Below are positions 35,701-42,500 of a stretch of 42,500 bases of DNA, in pieces; the stretch's first letter is position 1, and each line of letters starts with the position of its first letter. The notes below the pieces were generated by a model. The model was not told the DNA's origin. It did not search any database and saw only the letters and a program-made list of their open reading frames with translations. Both the position numbers and the translations under genes were made by a program. Location: assembly GCA_012295275.1 (NCBI GenBank), contig CM022667.1:7827538-7870037 (forward strand). Direction: 5' to 3'. Source of the DNA: Chrysomallon squamiferum (Eukaryota > Mollusca > Gastropoda > Neomphalida > Peltospiridae).

Positions 35701-37279
35701 TGAGCAGACAAAGTCTCCAGACTGATGTCAAGAGAATGAAATCTTTTCCTTGGCAGCTGTAATAGAGTTTTCTGTATGAGATGAATCAGAGTTTTGTATT
35801 TAACATCATCATTAAACGTGTCTGCTTGTTCCAGAAGAGCAAGTAACATTTCCTTTGGGTTTCCTGTTCTCACAAAGTAGGCAAGACATCGTTCACATGC
35901 CTCAAAGAATCCAGGAGTTTTCTCGCTTGTCTCCTTGGTGATGTGCTTTGTGAGTTCACTGGTCAGTTCCCAATACAGATCTGTGTTTGAAAATTTATGT
36001 TCTAAAATGTACGTCTTCAGCCCTTTTTCATCAGAATACAGTAAACATTCTTTTATTTGTTTCAAAAATTCTTCTGCATTTTCAATCTTTTTCATGACTG
36101 GAGGCACTTGGTCGTTTTCCATTGTTGTGTTTTGAATGGTCTTTTATTGATTTTTAAATGTTCTAATGATTAGTTTCAATGACCTGAAATAGAGAGAAGA
36201 ATTATTTGTTGGCTATTTAGTAAATTAAAAAATAATTTAATAATTAAAATTATATTTATGTAATAAATAAAAAAATAAACATACCTGTTGTTTTTGTATA
36301 CAGAACTTTAGATAAATAGAGATTTTATTAACAAAAATATTAATTATTATTTATTTAGTATGTAGCCGAATATTTTATTTTAGTTAGTTATTTTTGTTTT
36401 ATTTTATTTATTTATCAATTTTTTTAATAGTTATTTTATGTTTATCCAGTAGGAAACAGAATGCTGAATACAAATGAAAAATAAAAGCCAACAAATAAAT
36501 TTCTCCCTTCTGAATGCATTTTACACTGACTCATCTAAGTTAGTTAGGAACAGAAATTGTTACATTTATTGAGCACAGATACAAATTCTCTCTTGACAAG
36601 ATTTATATTTGTTAATGTTGTAAAACAATTTGCAACCAGAAATATGTTCAACAGAAGTATAGTGAGATCCTGATGACAAGCAGTATATTACAGATTGTAT
36701 GATCAAAACTATCAGTATAATTAATTTATAAATAAATAAATATGTATGTATGTATGGATGGATGGATTATCGTAATTTAACTTCTAATACGTACTAGATG
36801 TATTAGAAGGATGTTCTGTTCAGTGTTCTTTACAAATTACATAAAACGTCTTTACATTTTAATTTGTTGCTCTCAAGAGATTATCTGATTTAAGTGATTA
36901 GGTGTATAAATAACACTCATGCTGCTAATGAGTTCACAAATGCAGCAAAAGAGCAGTACACAATTGTGTGACATTGACACTGTCTATGAGTAAAACGACA
37001 ACTGAAGTGTACACAATAATGCATACTAAGTTACAAGTATACTTTCACACTAACACTAAGAGTAATTTAGTAAACGAGTAATACTAGCAACACTATTGAT
37101 GCGCATATTCCTCCATAAAAGGAATTTAATGTATATTAAAATAATATTTCCGTATATATTAATCTGATAATCTACAGTATATATTAATTTCCATTAATGT
37201 CACAATAAAACAATATTGTACCTTTCGTAATTAAAATGTTAAATCCAAAAATGCTGACATATCGAAAGGAAGTAGCCAT
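29016..37279 (-). CDS. COQ9: Ubiquinone biosynthesis protein COQ9, mitochondrial
   Basis: Nine exons on the minus strand: 37279-37222, 32954-32840, 32327-32215, 31961-31811, 31489-31405, 31056-30952, 30015-29860, 29606-29553 and 29054-29016, giving 291 residues (human 318). COQ9 is a TetR-like-fold, lipid-binding protein of the matrix side of the inner membrane. It presents ubiquinone intermediates to COQ7. Exon 1 encodes MATSFRYVSIFGFNILITK, a plausible mitochondrial presequence; it fits exon 2 in phase, but it is 4.2 kb away and is the least certain exon. Strong matches: RDKILKASLPFVSVHGWT, EERLRMIIPYLDQWPQA, SDDIWHYSGDESVD, and FNWYTKR (210-216) followed by VVYKTTEVFMTQD. All introns are GT-AG. 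Intron 1 holds the glomulin gene, and intron 6 ends in a minisatellite that copies its own acceptor. Confidence 0.9.
29748..29795. repeat. (TTA)n trinucleotide array
   Basis: About 16 ATT/TTA units in COQ9 intron 7, followed by degenerate copies to about 29815. Confidence 0.95.
30001..30765. repeat. 43-44-bp minisatellite that copies the exon 7 acceptor of COQ9
   Basis: About 17 copies, decaying towards 30765. The first contains the genuine junction (exon 7 begins at 30015). On the minus strand the unit reads ATATTTCAGTTCAACTGG followed by TACACT. It thus includes the acceptor and the first coding bases (Phe-Asn-Trp-Tyr-Thr). Several distal copies have lost the coding part (ATGAACTG variants). 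From the nearest decoy acceptor, translation in the exon frame meets a stop after seven codons. Confidence 0.95.
32955..34154. other. COQ9 intron 1, part downstream of glomulin
   Basis: AT-rich. A donor-like sequence (minus strand CAGTTGGTAAGT) lies near 33393, but the frame that would join COQ9 exon 2 has no ATG and a nearby upstream stop. It may be an unused or non-coding site. AATAAA motifs on the minus strand at 33892-33879 could end the glomulin transcript. Confidence 0.5.
33879..33892 (-). terminator. GLMN: Candidate polyadenylation signals of glomulin
   Basis: Three overlapping AATAAA hexamers on the minus strand, about 265 bp after the glomulin stop codon and inside COQ9 intron 1. 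Use here would have to be balanced against splicing of COQ9. Confidence 0.4.
34155..36122 (-). CDS. GLMN: Glomulin (FKBP-associated protein), intronless and nested in COQ9
   Basis: A single uninterrupted frame of 655 residues; human glomulin has about 594 and is encoded by many exons. Glomulin has HEAT-like helical repeats. It binds the RING domain of RBX1, blocks E2 access and so inhibits cullin-RING ubiquitin ligases. Diagnostic stretches are GNPKEMLLALLE (N-terminal third), KYGVFKTIFASCSHSGVLGY, FFTGSQLEKLMKMVMVLPDG, AVLNLLRFLVLRDQ, LNPIRTGLEMSKAHY and LERALNTFDLISSLLGRL near the C-terminus. A charged Glu- and Lys-rich insert at about residues 270-340 explains the extra length. Upstream of the ATG an acceptor (TCTCTATTTCAG, exon from 36183) indicates a 5' UTR intron. 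The gene lies inside COQ9 intron 1 on the same strand. It could be an old retrocopy or a gene that lost its introns; no poly-A remnant is clear. Confidence 0.93.
   Translation of the reverse strand: MENDQVPPVMKKIENAEEFLKQIKECLLYSDEKGLKTYILEHKFSNTDLYWELTSELTKHITKETSEKTPGFFEACERCLAYFVRTGNPKEMLLALLEQADTFNDDVKYKTLIHLIQKTLLQLPRKRFHSLDISLETLSAHVQLLPLPEEGNLEGKERLILDTDENVQRICDILDEFLKFIKPFAEDVSVDKGRDETIQSNAQVFVLKKHLLQVLDHPLIHLDLSYDISISKTKSKSRRLAERAMELLTHLESDFHKLMQVFLREEGLKMIDDAESTEEEEEEKEERKAGGEAVQDDMDFQNKQNEAIEMKKHKDKSSDASSKSSHKRKDKVENWKFQKKIPKLSMSCLAYLVHVEHLGIEKMPSVYTHEHNFSFCLPFILPLVETTESLLVYKGLHLLRVLIGLIPQESVSISLQDNESFSPILNCLNTIMVMCPLKELRQCAVKILPRLIAIFDDKGKYGVFKTIFASCSHSGVLGYTVQLLKDEIHRTLQQKIPSPFFTGSQLEKLMKMVMVLPDGAATDLVEHSDCIIAVLNLLRFLVLRDQPQEDVTGVWRKFEIIEKQYLNPIRTGLEMSKAHYKLELNNVKEGKRNKAESEVEFSVSVAGKPLSAMSKEERVQVLERALNTFDLISSLLGRLSELKDQVLTTSKLQKI
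36184..37221. other. COQ9 intron 1, part upstream of glomulin
   Basis: AT-rich, with a short GTAT/GGAT repeat near 36743-36767. No coding exon supported. A minus-strand acceptor at 36184/36183 marks the start of the glomulin 5' UTR exon. A glomulin promoter could lie here, or glomulin could use COQ9 exon 1 as its leader. Confidence 0.5.
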
Positions 37280-37502
37280 TTTCAGCCTTCTTTGATTTTT
37301 ATTTCCTCCTTATCGTCACACTACCTAGAAAAAAAGAGCAGGCTTTGAGTTAAAACCGTGTACAGTTTTCAAAGTATGCTGGAAAAATCATTTTAATGGA
37401 GCGAAAATACCTCCACATAGTTGCTTACGAAATTATTTATTTATTAATTTACTATATAATTAAGTATATGATCACATACATAAATACACACACACACATA
37501 AG

Positions 37503-37537
<35 letters not shown>

Positions 37538-38257
37538 AGATACTCACAAACACACACACGCAGACACACAATATACGCACTATCACATACACGCACACAT
37601 AGACACATACCTTTATGGATAATGTAATACTGATCTGGATCCTGAGATTAAAAACTTTCAGAGAGTAACTTTTGTTATTTTCTGATACCACGTTTTTATT
37701 TATTTATTTATTATTACTATTATTATTATTACTAGTGGTAGTAGTACTAGTAGTAGTAGTAGTACTAGTACTAGTAGTAGTAGTAGTAGTAGTAGTAGCA
37801 GTAGCAGTAGTAATAGTATCACTTTTTCTTGTTTTGTTTTTGTTTCTATGAGCGTGTGAAGTGGAATGTACGTGTGTCTGAAATATGTATGCGTGTATTT
37901 GAAATACTGTTTAGAACTTACTGTAATGGCTTAAATGTAAAAATAGGTTAGTACTTCCGCTATTACCTATGACAATTTAAATACGTTTATTTTTATTATT
38001 GTTGTTGTTGTTGTTGTTGCTGTTATTATTATTTTAATTATTATTATTATTGTTATTATTATTATTATATTGCTGTTGTTGGTGGTTGTTTTTGTCGTTG
38101 TTGATATTTTTAGAAATACTACTAGTAGTTGTAGTATTTATTTTTCAAGAGCTCCAAGAACCTCACAAATAAAACCTTGCTACTCGATGCTTCTGCTGTC
38201 TCTTTCTAGCCGAAACTAAAACTGCATCTTCTTTTAGACAGAAAACCATTTATGTAA

Positions 38258-38305
<48 letters not shown>

Positions 38306-38431
38306 TCCAACGCCAATTCTATCTGTAATAACTTAATATTAAAACCTGTTGATAATAATCATTAAAATATTTTTATGTTGTAACAATTATATTTTCACGT
38401 TTCTTTTGGCTATCTTTTCCATTGTACACAA

Positions 38432-38472
<41 letters not shown>

Positions 38473-38620
38473 CATATTAGAAAAACAAGAATGAATTCAG
38501 TCTGAATTTATAAATTAATGTTTATTCAGATGTTCCACAAAAACAGAAAGATGTAAAGAGATGTTGAATACAAATAAATTAACAGAAGTTTATAAATAAA
38601 ATGTGAATAAATAAATAGGA
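37280..38620. other. Spacer upstream of COQ9 and downstream of beta-tubulin, repeat-rich
   Basis: Holds the COQ9 promoter at its left end (no clear TATA box). It has CA repeats at about 37487-37528, a TAG array at about 37731-37805 interrupted by ACTAGT palindromes, GTT/ATT repeats at about 37997-38070, (CA)n at 38262-38302 and (GT)n at 38432-38469. No coding exon supported. Confidence 0.6.
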
Positions 38621-38630
38621 TTTATTTATT
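38621..38630 (-). terminator. Candidate polyadenylation signals of beta-tubulin
   Basis: Overlapping AATAAA hexamers on the minus strand, about 45-50 bp after the tubulin stop codon. Another lies at 38526-38521. Confidence 0.45.
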
Positions 38631-38673
38631 AAATTTTAATTTTACAGAGCAAAATCAAATTCAGTTAACATAT

Positions 38674-41450
<2,777 letters not shown>

Positions 41451-41532
41451 TTTGCTAGGTGAGGTATAAAAACGTGATAGTTGATGAAGTTAAAACACAG
41501 ACACACTGATTTCTCTACACAAATGTTCCGTG

Positions 41533-41539
41533 TTTTATA
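41533..41539 (-). promoter_or_regulatory. TATA box of the beta-tubulin gene
   Basis: The minus strand reads GGGTATAAAACACGG, a strong TATA box 83-89 bp upstream of the tubulin start codon. Initiation would be expected about 30 bp downstream, near 41505, giving a 5' UTR of about 55 bases. Confidence 0.7.
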
Positions 41540-41962
41540 CCCTGCCCTGTTGCTAGCACCACCCACTCGTTGTCAACGCTGATTAAGTCATTAGGTTCTT
41601 TTCACAGTTAATCCTGGATTATCATAATCCGAATTAGATCTGTTTCTTTTATAATTGAATATAATTTAGAACCTTTTTAAAAAAGAATATATATTTTAAA
41701 TTATGCCTTTCTTAATGATCTATAAATCTGTGGATTACTGGTATATTGTATGTATACAGTTGTTAAGCAGCTGATGATGTGATCTGAGTTTAACAAATGT
41801 ACAACTGAAATTTCTCTAATTTCTGTAAAGTTTGCTTTTTAAAACTGAACAATGTTTCTGTTTCTGGTAAAGAAGTCAAATCTTTGAGATAAAGTAAAAC
41901 TGTGTCATGTATGGACAGTATCATTTTTATATGCATTTAATGTGGAAAAAGTATTTTGATTC

Positions 41963-42027
<65 letters not shown>

Positions 42028-42500
42028 CTATCTATCTATCTATCTATCTCTTATATATTACTACAGTCTTAGCATTGCTACAGAAAAAGTAATAAAGTGA
42101 CTATCTACATAAAATATAAGAACAACAAAACAAAATACAGGTGATTGGAAAGAATAGATCACTGAAAATCAAGTTAGAGAGATATCTTTATAATTTATTG
42201 TGACTGATTATTTTGTAACAGTTCGCAGGATCAAATCCTAATGGTGATTACTTCTCACTCTAATCAATGTTTCTAGTAATGTAAATGTATTACAGAATAT
42301 AGGGAATTCACGCAGAATAGAAACAAAATATTTTTTTTTGCCATCAGCAAACACATTTAGTGCTTGTCCATCTCTTATTCACTGCTTCATATTCATTGTA
42401 GGCTAATGACTAATTGATTGTATATATACTACTAATAATAAATAAAAATGAAACAAAAATAAATAATACAACTACATATTTATAGTTATATACTGTAATA
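41540..42500. other. Region upstream of beta-tubulin
   Basis: AT-rich, with no coding exon supported. Contains a CT array at 41969-42020 that passes into TCTA tetranucleotide repeats to about 42050. Confidence 0.5.
41969..42050. repeat. (CT)n(TCTA)n compound microsatellite
   Basis: A pure CT array followed by imperfect TCTA/TCAA tetranucleotide repeats. The Ser/Leu-rich open frame crossing it is an artefact. Confidence 0.95.

Noticed and set aside
24976-36122. Functional clustering of the SOCS6-like gene and glomulin, both cullin-RING ligase factors
   Set aside because: They act on different cullin modules (CUL5-RBX2 versus RBX1), are about 8 kb apart in opposite orientation, and nothing indicates shared control; most likely chance.

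Overview
This is animal nuclear DNA: AT-rich, intron-bearing and full of microsatellites. It carries seven recognisable protein-coding genes, one of them only partly inside the window. No prokaryotic, organellar or viral gene was recognised. All the complete proteins have clear human orthologs. The low GC, a tRNA-derived SINE and a compact gene layout fit an invertebrate bilaterian, perhaps a lophotrochozoan such as a mollusc, but the sequence alone does not fix the species.

Layout. Positions 1-7000 are mostly repeats: long GA/CT, GT and CA arrays, trinucleotide arrays and a SINE. They contain one candidate first exon of a secreted CAP-domain protein on the minus strand (2081-1839). HSBP1 (plus, 7118-9559) has three coding exons, and its second intron has the sequence of a U12-type AT-AC intron. 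GPATCH1 (minus, 24604-12702) was reconstructed as 19 coding exons with an intact 935-residue frame. A SOCS6-like gene (plus, 24976-26208) starts 371 bp from GPATCH1, head to head. COQ9 (minus, 37279-29016) has nine coding exons. Its large first intron contains a complete, intronless glomulin gene (minus, 36122-34155). A four-exon beta-tubulin gene (minus, 41450-38674) with a TATA box closes the window.

Most notable pattern. The minisatellites with units of roughly 35-60 bp that I found lie in introns of GPATCH1 and COQ9, and each ends at an exon boundary. In four of them the repeat unit includes the splice site plus the first or last coding bases of the exon, so authentic-looking donor or acceptor sites are copied about 4 to 19 times. 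One array (GPATCH1 exon 6) has a 51-bp unit that stays open in the exon's reading frame, so use of an upstream copy would add 17-residue blocks to the protein. The other three would mostly give premature stops. GPATCH1 is itself a spliceosome-associated G-patch protein.

The genes do not form one pathway. They cover spliceosome function (GPATCH1), ubiquinone synthesis (COQ9), cullin-RING ligase biology (a SOCS6-like adaptor and the RBX1 inhibitor glomulin), heat-shock control (HSBP1) and the cytoskeleton (beta-tubulin). Exon structures were worked out by hand from frame, GT-AG sites and remembered family sequences; no alignment or transcript data were available.
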